A stretch of 64,000 nt of DNA. Source: Tricholoma matsutake (Eukaryota; Basidiomycota; Agaricomycetes; Agaricales; Tricholomataceae). Made by a program: the position numbers and the translations under genes. The DNA is taken from contig AP026549.1 of assembly GCA_026075535.2 (NCBI GenBank), positions 3,038,001 to 3,102,000 on the forward strand, written 5' to 3'. Shown here in pieces: positions 46,390 to 57,832 of this stretch (positions within the stretch are counted from its first letter, which is position 1; every line of letters begins with the position of its first letter). The notes under the pieces are model-generated. The model ran no database searches, was not told the origin of the DNA, and saw only the letters and a list, made by a program, of their open reading frames with translations.

Positions 46390-47990
46390 GCTTTCCATGA
46401 CCTTTTCCTGCTTTCGTACATCTGCAAATGTGGCCAATAAATCCCGTACTTCTATCCATTCCTCCCGCAGGGCCGCAACCTGTAAGGTCTTCAGATTCGG
46501 GCAACACGACCGCCCTGCGGGCCTCTGAACTGGAGAGACGTTGGTGTCTGCTTGCAATGATATAGCCAAAGAGTCTAATGCAGGCCAGCACTTGGTGAAG
46601 GGTATGAGACCGTCAAGGGTATGAGACCGTCAAGGGTATGAGACCGTCGAAGGTCACCCTTCATCAGTAAATTGGGTGTTGGTATCTACCTGGTACAGAC
46701 TGGTACAGACTAGTACAGATCACTCGGCTAACTCGCTTAGCTACGATCCATTTCTCTGATGTTGTTCTTTCCCAACCAAAGTCCGAGCCAAGATGGAACT
46801 GCCGCATACGCGGCCATGCAAGAACTATCATCAAAATCAAAAGGACATTCAATGGCAACAAGTCCTTCAAGATTTTTGAACGAGAATAATGGCTTGAGCA
46901 CGGCCGACATCGCATACCTCTTCGCCGAAAACATTGCCCGCTTCCTGGCGGAAATGAATGGACATAAGAACAGTGTGGGAACAGCACCATTCGAGGTGCT
47001 GGAAAAATCATATACTTACATATGTCTGTTGAGCGGGGAACAGTCAGGGTCGAGTTCGTTACGACGACCGACTGCAAATGGTGTGGCACAACTTTGTTGA
47101 ACATCTCTGAACACTCTGAGAGGTGTTCAGTGTGGAAACTCCAATGCTGAAGCTCTAAAAAGCGAGTCTGCTCTTGTGGAATACACCGCAACAAATCTTG
47201 GGAGGTATTATTGGTGTGTAAGGAGCGCAGGGTGGATGACACTGCTAGCATTCAAAGAGCACCGTCGGGCAACGCAAAGCCGCGGCAGGAAAGAACTGCA
47301 AGATGCCTAAGCCCGCTGACAAGCTTGGGAAACACGTCGTGGGGTAGGTCAGGAGGGTTAAAAACAAATAGGCGTAAGGTTTGAAGGGAAGGGCATGCCG
47401 ACCTGAGGGAGTCTATCAGTGTCGGACCCAGAAAGTGTTTATGCTCTCGCAGGAGAGAGGCTTCAAGACGCTCCAGGTGAACAAATTGATATACGGGTCG
47501 GTTGTCCATCAAAGGGCCCGCAGGTTAGTGAATGGCAAGATGCGATTGATATTGAGGACCTCAAGGATACTCGAATCAAGCTTCGATTGTCCAATGTGAT
47601 CATCACAACCACTCTCCGCTGCATGGGGAAGAAATCCCAAACGGCGGATACCCGGAGCGTAAAAGTTGCACCGAATCCAATCAGAATCTGTGGTGGCACG
47701 TCGTAGTAACTAGTGAAAAAATAGTGCGAGTCAGTTTAAGGGTTTGATCTTCGGATGCATGACAAATGACTTCGAAGAGGCTTGGAAGAGGCTCAAAAAA
47801 ACCTTGGTAAGACACTTGATCAGTGGGATCAAATTGGGCAATGTGCGTCATAGGATGTCGAGCGCGGAGGTCCTGAAATGTTTTGCATGTAGCTGCCATG
47901 GGAGAAGCAACGTCCTTCGGCCCATCTCTGGATTACGCTCAACGTCTTCGAAGTCAATGGATTATTACATAAGAACATCTCAGTCAAGAC
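46390..47990 (-). pseudogene. F-box/LRR-type protein pseudogene
   Basis: An agaric-type F-box protein of the kind with an N-terminal F-box followed by leucine-rich segments. Near the start two frames carry alternate pieces: AATCKTFQD (about 47890) and ALDIL-stop-RTLPNLIPLIKCL (about 47850-47810). Together they match, as I recall, the usual agaric F-box start, with TGA where TGG is expected. Downstream are leucine-rich pieces such as LRSACPSLQTLRLFV (about 47400) and LKTLQVAALREEWIE (about 46490). Several frame changes and stops make it non-functional. Substrate unknown. Confidence 0.55.
46600..46650. repeat. 17-bp tandem repeat, three copies
   Basis: Three copies of GGGTATGAGACCGTCAA (the last slightly changed) inside the F-box pseudogene region. 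It could be a replication slippage product. Confidence 0.85.
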
Positions 47991-48394
47991 TCACACATCG
48001 GGGTCTAGAATATTCAAGTCCACGGTAAATATGAATCCAGAATAGTATAAAATATAAAAAATACTCAATCTGATTCCGCTGCATGTTGAGATCCAAATAA
48101 AAAAGAAACCAAAAGAACAGCCAGCAGTAGGAAAATAAAGAGATGTGCAAATTATATGTACACAAGATTGAGAATTTCTGCACTTGGGACAGTTTATATT
48201 ATTCATGGTTGTTAAAACTTGGATTCAGATTTCGTGTCATACCGGAGATTGGATATTAATCTGATAATTATGGCAATGAATACAATTGATATTTTACCCA
48301 ATTCCGGGACCGAATATACAGGAAATATTAATCTACATTTTTAACTGGGCTGGAATGCAATTCCGAATTAGGGATATCGAGGGTTTTTGAATTC

Positions 48395-48440
48395 ATCGCC
48401 CACCTATCGCCCACCCATCACCCACCCATCACCCACTCAC
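48395..48440. repeat. Short tandem repeat (CCCACCCATCA type)
   Basis: About four to five imperfect 9-10 bp units of CGCCCACC/CACCCACCCAT. No other feature seen in 47990-48480. Confidence 0.75.
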
Positions 48441-48656
48441 AACCTGATGATTATCCATATGTCGCCCAATGCCTGACTCTCTATGAAAAGGTAGCACCAC
48501 TGATGTATGCATCAGCAACTTTCACAATGGCTCTTGCTAGCCTTGGAGCATCCTTGGTGAGTGCAAGACATTTTCGCCATTCCCGAGAGCTCTTCAGCAC
48601 TGCATCACCCTGACGTATGGATGTAAGACGCGACTGCATCAGCAAAATCAATGGTC

Positions 48657-50377
48657 GACTTATTTAGCTTATTTAGCTTAGAGTCCAATTAAGGAAATTA
48701 AGCCTTATTAAGGAAAATAAGTACAATTTTTTCCTTAAAATTGATGACCAGTCAAGCAGATATAATCTATTAAGTGGATAAGTGACATTTCAGCAAATAA
48801 AGGCTGTAAGAATCTTGTAAGTCCTTAAGGCCCTAAGGACTGCTTGACTTATGTTCGAAATTTCTTCCAAGTCCCTTGGCATTTCCCGAAAACAGAAATT
48901 CACGTGTTTGTCATGCAACCATGACACGTCATCATCAACCGTGTCTGCCAGGTCATCACCACCCGTCGATGCCGCCGATGCCATCGCTGCTGTCCTCCCT
49001 CTCTCCTCCCTCCACTACCACCACCGGTTTGTAAACATCCACACTCAATGCACCCACAGCTGCCACCTCGCCAGCAAATGACAGAAATGGGCCGCATCAC
49101 ACACAAAACAGGCACAGATGACATTTTCTTTTTCCTGCTTTTTTTTTGGGCTTCAACTAACATATAATAATTTATAGGTTCTAACAGTATTATAATGACA
49201 CTGAAAAAAAGAAGCACCCATGCCCGACGAACAATGACAAGAAGACAGGAACAGCAAAACCACACCACCACAACCACCACAGCACCCCCAACCAATGCTG
49301 AAAGCAAGTGCTCATGGGGTGGAAATGGGGAGCAGCCTGGATGGATGGAGAAGATGGGGAGACAACGACGAGGGAGAACGAAAAAGGGCCCAAGTGATGT
49401 CATCGACGTCTCTTGGGCTATAGGTATCTTTTCTGTTCTTTTCCCATTTTGTTTTCTTGTTAACAAATATTTTTAGGTACAAACCTGTGATTTTGACTAT
49501 GACAACGACTACCAGCCCCACCTGCCCCCCACCACTTCCATGGGGGGGCGGCTGGGAGGTAGCAAGGACCAGCAACAACAATGACCAGGAGGGCTAGCGC
49601 CCACAACGAGGATGCCAACAATGGACAACCCAACAACAGGGATGCAAATAGGTGCAGGTGGCGGGGGAAGGGTGATGAGGGGCACAAACAACATCTATCG
49701 TTGTTTGAGCCCCAGGTAATTTTTTTCCATGTTCGCTTCTTTTTTTTTCATTCAACTTATCAACTCTTTAACTTCTAGGTTTTACTGTTGCTGTATCTAC
49801 AGAAAACTGCCACCACCGCCCTGCACCACCTCCACAAGCCACTGCTCATGGGGAATGGGAATGGGACGACAATGATGGGGATGGGACAACAACAATGGAG
49901 ATACTGGCAATGACAACAACAAGGATGACAAAACAAGGCCAAGGACAGGGACAATGTGAGGAGAGCAGGACAGAGACAGCAGGGGCCACCACAATGCGCT
50001 GATGACAGGATCTGCATTTTTTTATTTATGTTGTATGCCCACCCCCCTCGCATCTTGCGTGAGGAGGGTTAGTTAGCGGTGATGATGTATGTATGTAGTA
50101 TACTTTATTTCAATAGCCAAATATATATTTTTTATGATTCAAATGTCTCCTTAAATGTCTTCTTAATTTCCTTATTGACATGGCTAGGCAGCCCCCTGAG
50201 AGCTGATACTTGCCAAAAAGCAGTTTAAGCAGCAATATAAGGATAAATTAAGCAAATTTTGCTTAATTCAGGAAATGACCCTACTTATTCTAAGCAAGAT
50301 CTGCTTAACAGCCATTTGCTTAATTCTGCTTAATTCTGCTTAATTTTGACTTTAAGAAGCATTAAGCATAATAAGTC
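48657..50377. mobile_element. AT-rich TIR element (1721 bp) of a second type
   Basis: Ends are imperfect inverted repeats: GACTTATTTAGCTTA on the left and, inverted, GACTTATTATGCTTAA on the right. Subterminal regions are full of short AAGC/TTAA motifs (GCTTAA and its complement). I found no convincing target duplication. It lies in the 3' coding part of gene A. Its core carries plus-strand exon-intron units related to those in the hAT-like elements. Confidence 0.65.
49195..49960 (+). pseudogene. Two reiterated exon-intron units in the AT-rich TIR element
   Basis: Plus strand. Exon one contains ESKCSWGGNG (about 49300) and ends KKGPSDVIDVSWAI at 49423 in phase 1; intron 49424-49476 (GTATCT donor, TTAAC, TTTTTAG; 53 bp). 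Exon two ends with a frame readable GAQTTSIVV-stop-AP at 49715, again phase 1; intron 49716-49778 (GTAATT donor, TTTAAC, TTCTAG; 63 bp). The next exon carries SHCSWGMGMG (about 49850). The pattern matches the minus-strand units of the hAT-like elements. The stop where tryptophan is expected suggests decay. Product unknown. Confidence 0.5.
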
Positions 50378-53300
50378 AGCATCGGATTTTCCTGATGTGG
50401 AATCAAATCTCGCAATCAGATGACCAGTAGCCGACATTGAGGCCACATAACTCCCAGACACTTTGTTTCGGCCACCATGAGCAATCTGCAGTTTGGGCTC
50501 TCGAACCTGTAATGGTACATGTATCAAATAAGAAAGAAAATCATGAACTTGCCATACCTGTATAAACCTTGTAAACACCAGAGATTAAGTCCATTTCACT
50601 TTTGGTCAGCTGGTCATCACAAAACTTTGTGTCATTGCAAGTGAACGTGCCCAGTATCCCATGCATGGCATGCTCCGAGGGACCCATAAGCACAGCTTTG
50701 TTATCTAAGAACTCCCTGGCTAAGCGCCAAATGATCCCCCCCTTTAGCAGAGCAGCCTGAGCATGGGGCCAATGCAAAAAGCTTCCCAGCGATGCCCGAT
50801 AGACAGCATAATCAGCCAAATGAGGTGTGTATCTGGTAGGGCAGTATCCGAGACTAATATCGTCATGAGGCACACCATGAGAAGTTATCAGAACAGGATT
50901 GACAATGGCTCTTGATAAGGTCAAGAACGGAACACCTCTTTCAACTAAATGTTCTGCAAGTGATACTGTATGAGGACCAAGTTGACATCGCACACACTCC
51001 AACACTGAGGCTGCATCTGGTAATGCCAGCTCCCATGCCGTGTCCCTACTTGGATGCAAACCCCGAGGGTGGAAAATATACAAGTTTTGATTTCTGAAGA
51101 GACACTTGTCAATGTCTATGAATGCATTCCGAAAACCTAGAAAGCAAGGGTTGGAAGCACTCAGATCCCAGAATTTTCCTGGTATGAGTTCACCAGCATG
51201 CTCGGATCTGAGTAGGGCAACCACAAAGTCTTTGATTGGGACAATCACATCGGGTGAGAGGTTCATCACCTCTGGAATACTCAGCTTATGACAGACTTCA
51301 AGCCATGTCAATTCCTTAGGCAAGTTGAGAGAAATACTCATATACAGGCGTTCCTCCATGCAGTATCCATAGCGACAATATAGGACAGTTTTGAGATCTT
51401 CAACTGCAGCTTCTGTAACTTCTGGTGATTGATCACGATGAGTATCCAGGAGGTCATCAGTCCACGATTGGCTCTCATCGGAAGCTGCGAGAAATGATTC
51501 ATGATTGGAGGTCATCGAGCAAGGTTGATGAATATATTCTGCGCCACTGACAGAAACAAGCAGGGCTGGATCTGGATTTGGGGACTGTATGGGAATCGGT
51601 GTGGGACGTGAGCTTGGGGAATTAGTGAGGGAGTGATGTGCACACTTGGCAGGGGGTTCATCAAGACCAGGTGGGTGAGGGCGACAGCTTCTACTATTTG
51701 TATTAGTATTCTTGGTGCCAACAGGGTTGGGGGATCGACAAAGATATAAAGCCGAGGTTGTGGGAAGGGAAGATGGGACTATGGAGGCATCTGAGCAAAC
51801 GGGCTGCACACAGGAGTCGGAAGGAATAGGAAGGCGGTCAGAAATTGCAGTGGAAGACTGCTGTTTGCACAAAGGACCACTTCATCAGAAGGACCATGTC
51901 CTGTGCACTTGCAGTGGATGAAGGAAGGGGATCACTTTGATGGGCATCAAAGGTTTCCGGCAATGGTTTTGTAGTACATGCGGCTGCAACAGAGGATGGG
52001 CATAGCTCAGGTAGGCCGTGTTTTTTCATGGGATTTGAAGGTGTTCCTGCACTGCTAGACTGGACAGTCAATATTGCCACTGGAAGCTCATCGTCGTCCT
52101 CTTCATCTGACGATGGAGGGTGGTACCACTTCCGGCCAGGACAGAATTCAGGGTGCAAATCCCATTCATTATAAAAGCTATCATAGTGCCGCTGAGCTTT
52201 GGAAAACGAATACCAAATGTCCTGCACATTGCACCTGTCCACATACTTTCTAACCCAAAATCCATCAACCTCCTCCCATTCGTAAACAGTGGCGCCCTTT
52301 TTCCCTGGTGGCTCTTGGTTGGTGTAAGCCTTCTCTCAGGCTTCTTGGTGTTCCCGGTCAGCAAGAGTCTCCCTATTCATCTTCTTCAAGTTTAGTTCAG
52401 CCCGTCTCTCAAAGAAAGCCATCCAAGATTCGCCTTTCTTTTGCCCACTACCCTTCTCAACTTCCAGCTCTATCTGATTAATAGCTGGGGCAAATGAATT
52501 ATCTTGCATAGTTGACGAAGGTGGCAGTGACCGTGGCAGACTTCCAGACGAAGAGCACTTCGCTTCGATCATGGCTGAAATGGTCTTTTCATAGGGAGGA
52601 AGGGGAATCCAAGCAAACTGTTCAAGTGGTTGCAAAGGGCTCTTGTTATATGTGCCCCAGTAATACCAAATCTTGATATCAAAGAGGATCATTTGACCAA
52701 CGTAATGCAACCATTGGCACTGGCCAATATGGATGATGACGCCCTTCCTGGTGAAATCCTGGAACTTGGTGACAGATGACTCCTGGAGCAGCTTGACCCA
52801 GTCGCAGTGCACCCCTTGGTTGATAAGATAATGGACCCAGGTTGGGTAGTCACTAGTCATTTCGTGTTCCAAGCAGTTGATGGCAATGCCAAAACTACAT
52901 TGTGCCATCAAAATGACAAAGGCAGCTTTGGAGACAGAAATGGCCTTTTGAGCTTCCTTCTCAGTTCTGTGAGCTGCATTGTACCTGAAGTGGGAGGGTG
53001 AAAGGAAGGAAAGAACACTGTGGTTATAATTGGGGTTTCGTGACGAAGCTCGATCCAGGAGTTTCCGCATGATGAACAACAATTTTTGCTCCAGCATAAA
53101 CCACCGTTTGGCAATGGATGTCGAGAGCTCAAAACCACGAGCCGAAGGTTCAAGGGCAACAGTGGCAGAACTTATCTTCAGGGACTTAAGAAGTGGCCCT
53201 TCAAAATTTGGCTTGTCGGGGATGAATGCAAAGTAGGGATAGCCATTAAGAGACCACATTATATTTGCAACTGAATGAGGCTGCACATCTTTGGGAAGTG

Positions 53301-53573
53301 AGTTGATGAATGGTGGAAATGGCAAAGGTAAAGCAGTGGCTGTTGGTGAGCTGAGGACATGGGAGCCATCATGAAGGAAAACAGTGGTCTTTTCACCTAA
53401 GAGTACATCAGAAGGAGTCGACAAATGCAAAAATAAAAAATACTCACCAGTTGCCATGTTGAAATATACGGAGACCACAGATATCAGGGATCAGGGGACA
53501 AGAGGCAAATTAAGTCAATGCCAATGAGTAAATGCTCCACTAGGCAGGTCTTTACATCCAAGAACAGGGAAAC

Positions 53574-53802
53574 TTCGTTGCATTAACGCAAACGAGCAAA
53601 CCCTCAAGATCGAGACCATGTTGCATGACCTGTGAAAAGAGAGTGTATTGTGCAGAGAAAGACTGAGAAGACAAACAGTTCGTTGCGTTAATGCTAATGA
53701 ACAAACTTGCTGAAGTGGCAAATGGAAGATCAAGCACTGACAGAGGTTCTAGGCAAAGGAGTCTATGCTAAAGGGACAATTCGCTGCATTAACACGAATG
53801 AA
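53574..53802. promoter_or_regulatory. Three spaced near-palindromes upstream of gene A
   Basis: 23-bp near-palindromes at 53574-53596, 53679-53701 and 53780-53802, with half-sites TTCGTTGC and its inverse around a TTAA core (e.g. TTCGTTGCGTTAATGC). Spacing is 105 and 101 bp. They lie 100-325 bp before the gene A start, where transcription-factor sites would be, but they could equally be part of a degenerate tandem repeat. Confidence 0.5.
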
Positions 53803-53940
53803 GAGAGTACTATTGACAGGTTGACAGTGAAGTCATGACAGTCACTACGAACATCAAGCATGACAACTTCTGAGATTTGTCTACATTGTGCTTGCCTATG
53901 TATAAAGGAGTGGTCACAAGTCTAACCGTTGGCGGCGAGT

Positions 53941-54291
53941 CCTTGGTTGCAGTTAACTGAGCCAAGGCATGTCTAGAGTCTTGTCTTGTCTTGTCCCTGG
54001 CTTTCTGGCTTTGCACTAGAATTGTTCACTGTTTGTCCTCATCAAGTCGATCTTGCAGGGCTTCCTTGGTTGCAGTTAACTGAGCCAAGGTGCGTCTAGG
54101 GTCGAGTCTCGTCCCTGGCTTTCTGGCTTTGTGCAAGAATCATCACTGTTACTTGCTTGATATCTGCCTATGCAAACAGAGCTAAGGACATGCCTTGATG
54201 GACCCATCCTCCTTACCCATTAAGTCTGAACTTTCAGGCTTTTTTCACGAGCGTATATGCCAGGATCACTTTATTTTGTCACAGTTAACTG
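53941..54291. repeat. Left cluster of CAGTTAACTG palindromes
   Basis: 27-bp near-palindromes with CCTTGG and CCAAGG arms around CAGTTAACTG lie at 53941-53967 and 54064-54090, in a repeated unit of about 123 bp. A lone CAGTTAACTG is at 54282-54291. The adjacent TTACTTGCTTGATATC (54148 onward) is also found at about 9193. Confidence 0.7.
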
Positions 54292-54679
54292 GACAAAGTA
54301 CTTCTGATTTCCTATCCCAGATGAACCTGCCTTGGTCCCTCTACCATTGCAGTTAATCAAGGAGGGGAATTTCATGCTATGCACAATGTGAGAGCCATGT
54401 CCCTTATCAACTCAGTGAGTAGCCCAACATCAATCTATATACGTGTATTGATTTGCCTCAAATACAGCGACTGAGAATATCATACAAGAGTGGCAAATTT
54501 GTGGTCCCAATCATGTCCGCATTCCCTGTGCTCCACTGTCATTGGCTCAGACTTCTTGCTTTCCACAGGTGCCGAAGCCAGCTGAACAAGAACCCTTTCA
54601 TTGTTCTGCTGTCTCACAGCAAAGCGATACATTTATTGTACACTTGCCCAAGCCTACCCACCCCCTTTTCACCGCGCCC

Positions 54680-56640
54680 CAACTCTCATCCACTTGAACT
54701 TCTCTTTCGATGGGTCCACCATGAATTGTCAGTCATTGGGGTCTTGTTCTTTGAACCAATCATTGTCATAGAATTTGCATGGAAGATTGGAGACGTGGCG
54801 ACAATTGCTAGGCGGATTGCGGTAGTGACGTATTCTTGGCCCAGGTTTTGATCCTCATGGCGAAAATAGGTCCTTGTCCTTGACCCGCTGCTTGTCAATG
54901 ATATCCAGTTCTTTGTCGATGTTATGCCTCCATGGCATTGTTTTCACACAAAATACTGTCGTGTTGAGTTCTCCTTCAATGTCACTTTCATCAGAGCTCA
55001 TCCCGTCTTTGCCAAGATGTTGGAGAAGCCATTCCATCCACTGCCATGTGGAAATGTCTGTCACTCCTTCTTCACGTTTCAATTGGATCATCCACTGAAC
55101 AGTGGTTAAACACCAGTTGTATCTCTGTAGGGATGCTTAGTTTCATTATCACCTAAGGACTTTAAGACCTACTGCTCTGCGCCATGTCCCCATGCATGAA
55201 TATTTTCTGTTCTCATCCTTTGATACGATCATTCAATCTTCCACCTCCTGCAATGTTTCCACCTTGCCGTCATCTTTGATCTTCGGCTGGGCCTTCCTCC
55301 AATATCCTCTTGCACGGTCTACCTTCTCTGTGATCATGTTGAGGAAATACACTTTGGATCTTTCTGGGAGATCAGCCCAGCCGTCCGACTTTGTTAGAAG
55401 CAGTTTATCTAGCAAAATCTGCCCCACCCTCTTGTTCCACCTGGAAGGTTTCTTGCCCCTCATGTCAAGTTGTAAATTTTCCTCATCAGGGCCTTCTCCG
55501 TGGTCCCTTTCATAAGCATGGATAACTTCGAGTGGTGGACAGTCATGTAGCGCAAAATCCTCATCATTATCCACACCAAACGCATCTTTTATGAGATCTT
55601 GTATGAGAGACTTTGCAGCATCAGTTACCAATGCTATATTGTATTGTGCAACCTACCAGAAAAACTGAGCATTTGTCCTTGGTGTCTGCCTGCTTCTCAG
55701 CTTGCAGTTCTCGCTTAGATTTGGGTTGTTTGTGACATGGCTGTGCCCTGGAATGTGTACCCAACTGCTCCCGGTCAAGCTGTACAGCGCGGATGGCACA
55801 GTCTTCCATGAGTTTCTTGAGGCGACGCTTGCCCATGGTTAATTCTTGATCCATTGCTTCCTCCTGATCTGTGTCTTCTGGCGTTGATGGCAAATCTCCA
55901 GGACCAGACTAAAGAAGAGTCATTCTAATGAATGGCCTTGGAATGCATAGTAACAGGGCTACACACTTCATCTGAAGAGAGCACTAGGACCGTCCTTTGC
56001 TTTATCCATGAGACCTTCTTTTGATGGTGTATCTGTGCCAAAATTTTAGGTTCTGTGTGCATAGCTGATCGCAAGGGTCCATGGTTCTGTATGGTGCTCG
56101 GTTGGGGCTGCGGGGTCTTGCTGCTTCATCCTAGATGCTATAAGAGCATTTAGCTGTTGTACCAGAGCCTTTTGATGGCGCACCAGTCTCTCCCGTTCCA
56201 GTCGTTCCCATTCCAGTTTATGTGCTGTAGCTGTTAACTCATTATCTTTGTTGGCCTGGATTGTCGACTTCAGCCCTGATCCTTGTGGTTGTTGTGTACT
56301 TACCTGTAATGCTGTGAGTTGTTTGAGCATGGCCTGTTCCCTTGCATGCGCCACCTCGTCATGCATCTCCAAAGTCTTCTGGAGCTCAATGCAGTGAAGC
56401 GCATCTGAGTGGGCTTGGTTGTTCTTCTGCTGATAGATCACCATCTGTTGCTTCATGCAAATCATGGTTATGTTCCTCATCCCGTTGATACTCACTGTCA
56501 GTTGTTGATTTTTCCTGGACTGCACCGTGATGATCATTCTGAGGATTTTCTGGGTCTACTTCCATTTCTTCATTGGGAGAAAGCATGGAAGGGAGAAACA
56601 ATGGCGTTGTTGGCGGGTTGCTCGATGTGCTATGGGACAT
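54680..56640 (-). pseudogene. Agaric-type gene B with TGA stops
   Basis: Protein of unknown function, as I recall multicopy in agarics. It starts at ATG 56640 (MSHSTSSNPPTTPLFLPSML) with an acidic region (MEVDPENPQNDHHG). A coiled-coil stretch follows in another frame (HKLEWERLERERLVRHQKAL, about 56220-56160), so a frameshift or unseen intron lies near 56420. Later parts are MPSTPEDTDQEEAMDQEL (about 55890), the basic linker KSKRELQAEKQAD, and LQHLGKDGMSSDESD (about 55020), with TMPWRHNIDKELDIIDKQR. TGA stops interrupt the conserved end at about 54857 and about 54747. Not functional in this copy. Confidence 0.55.
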
Positions 56641-57832
56641 GATTAAATGAGATGGGTCCGAGATGTCATATCCTCCCTTTAAATTTGTATTCAGCCTGCC
56701 TAGCAACCCAACAAACAATAAAGTTGACGTCCATATTTGGCATCGACTTCCCTGCTGCCATTTTTCAAGGTTTCTCCATTTATCCTAGGCTGTCCAGCAA
56801 GAACAATGGTCCTGTTCATTGCATTCTTGTTTAGGCTAGGTTCATGGATCTGCACAGTCACGCACGGAATATTCAATCTACTTGATAATTTTTTTATCAG
56901 GGGCTCTCCATTGCTTTAAAAGTCATTGGCTCAGGCATCTTTAACACATTCCATATTTTCATCGCCTGCGCTGGTCGCCCACCCATTCTACTTCTTCCAG
57001 CCTCATTGCATTCACTGAGTTTCTTCCACTTATTCATGGTCAATACCCATAGTTATGTGCCTGCATCCTGTTGGGTGAGTGATGCTTTAATTGCAGGGTA
57101 TTGTATCATGCAGACATGCTGATTGTAGATTAGGAAACACGGGAGGCAAAGTTGTGCTCGCGTCTTTATTCGACCGTAGCATACAAGCCATGTCAGGTTC
57201 TCATCACCTCGCAGCATTCCACTGCATTGCGATATGCTTACCATTATCCATATGTGGAAAGTGTCTTCGAGGGTGCAGTGCTACAACCCTACATACTTGA
57301 CTGCACAATCACTGTTCATGAAGGTCATCATAGTTACTGCTTCTCGGTTTTCTTCAAATGACATTGCCGACTCCAACCAAATCAATCTCTGCATCGTCTT
57401 TGGGGTGCCAGTCATTGAGGTGATGTTGTTGTCATGAGAATAGGATCTAATGGCTGTTATGTGAACATGAGAGATTGAGACACTATCCTTTCTGATTGGT
57501 TTATGCAGAAGTAGGTCATGATTTTTTAAAACACTTTACAGCCTTGCTTATGTACAACAGATTCTCAGTTACAATTTTGAACAAGCCAAAAGGCCCGCTT
57601 CCCTTGCAGATTACATATCACCGATGATCTCAGGGATGATCTTTTCTATTGAGGCATAAGTTTTTGCTGCTGATTACATTGCAGGCTCACATGTATCATC
57701 TCAATAATACCCATTTGTGTTAGCTCTATTGAGGGCCCATTCTTGAGTCATCAGCATTTCGTAACAACTTCATTCCAAAAGTCTAATACAATGCATAAAC
57801 ATAACAAACTAAGTGCATATAAGTAGATCAGA
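56641..57832. other. Gene-free stretch between genes B and C
   Basis: No recognisable gene or RNA. Open frames here are short and without motifs. It may hold the gene B promoter. Confidence 0.5.

Larger units (their letters stand above)
48481..53478 (-). pseudogene. Agaric-type gene A, broken by a TGA and a TIR element
   Basis: A large protein of unknown function of a type I recall as multicopy in agarics. It starts near 53478 (MVSVYFNMATG), has a likely intron at about 53453-53402 (GTGAGT...TTAG), then long conserved frames to 52339 (e.g. FVILMAQCSFGIAIN, IKIWYYWG). Then TGA 52336-52338 interrupts a frame that continues open with GATVYEWEEVDGFWVRKYVD to 51838. A further frame, 51872-50541, includes LGTFTCNDTKFCDDQLTKSE. 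After an intron (about 50575-50515) it reads DCSWWPKQSVW and LNVGYWSSD, and is then cut by the TIR element 48657-50377. On the other side, 48656-48481, RLTSIRQGDAVLKSSREWR looks like its C-terminus, ending TAG at 48481-48483. No domain function can be assigned. Confidence 0.6.

Noticed and set aside
54453..54851. Plus-strand protein-coding frame
   Set aside because: It is the complement of the decayed C-terminal part of gene B.
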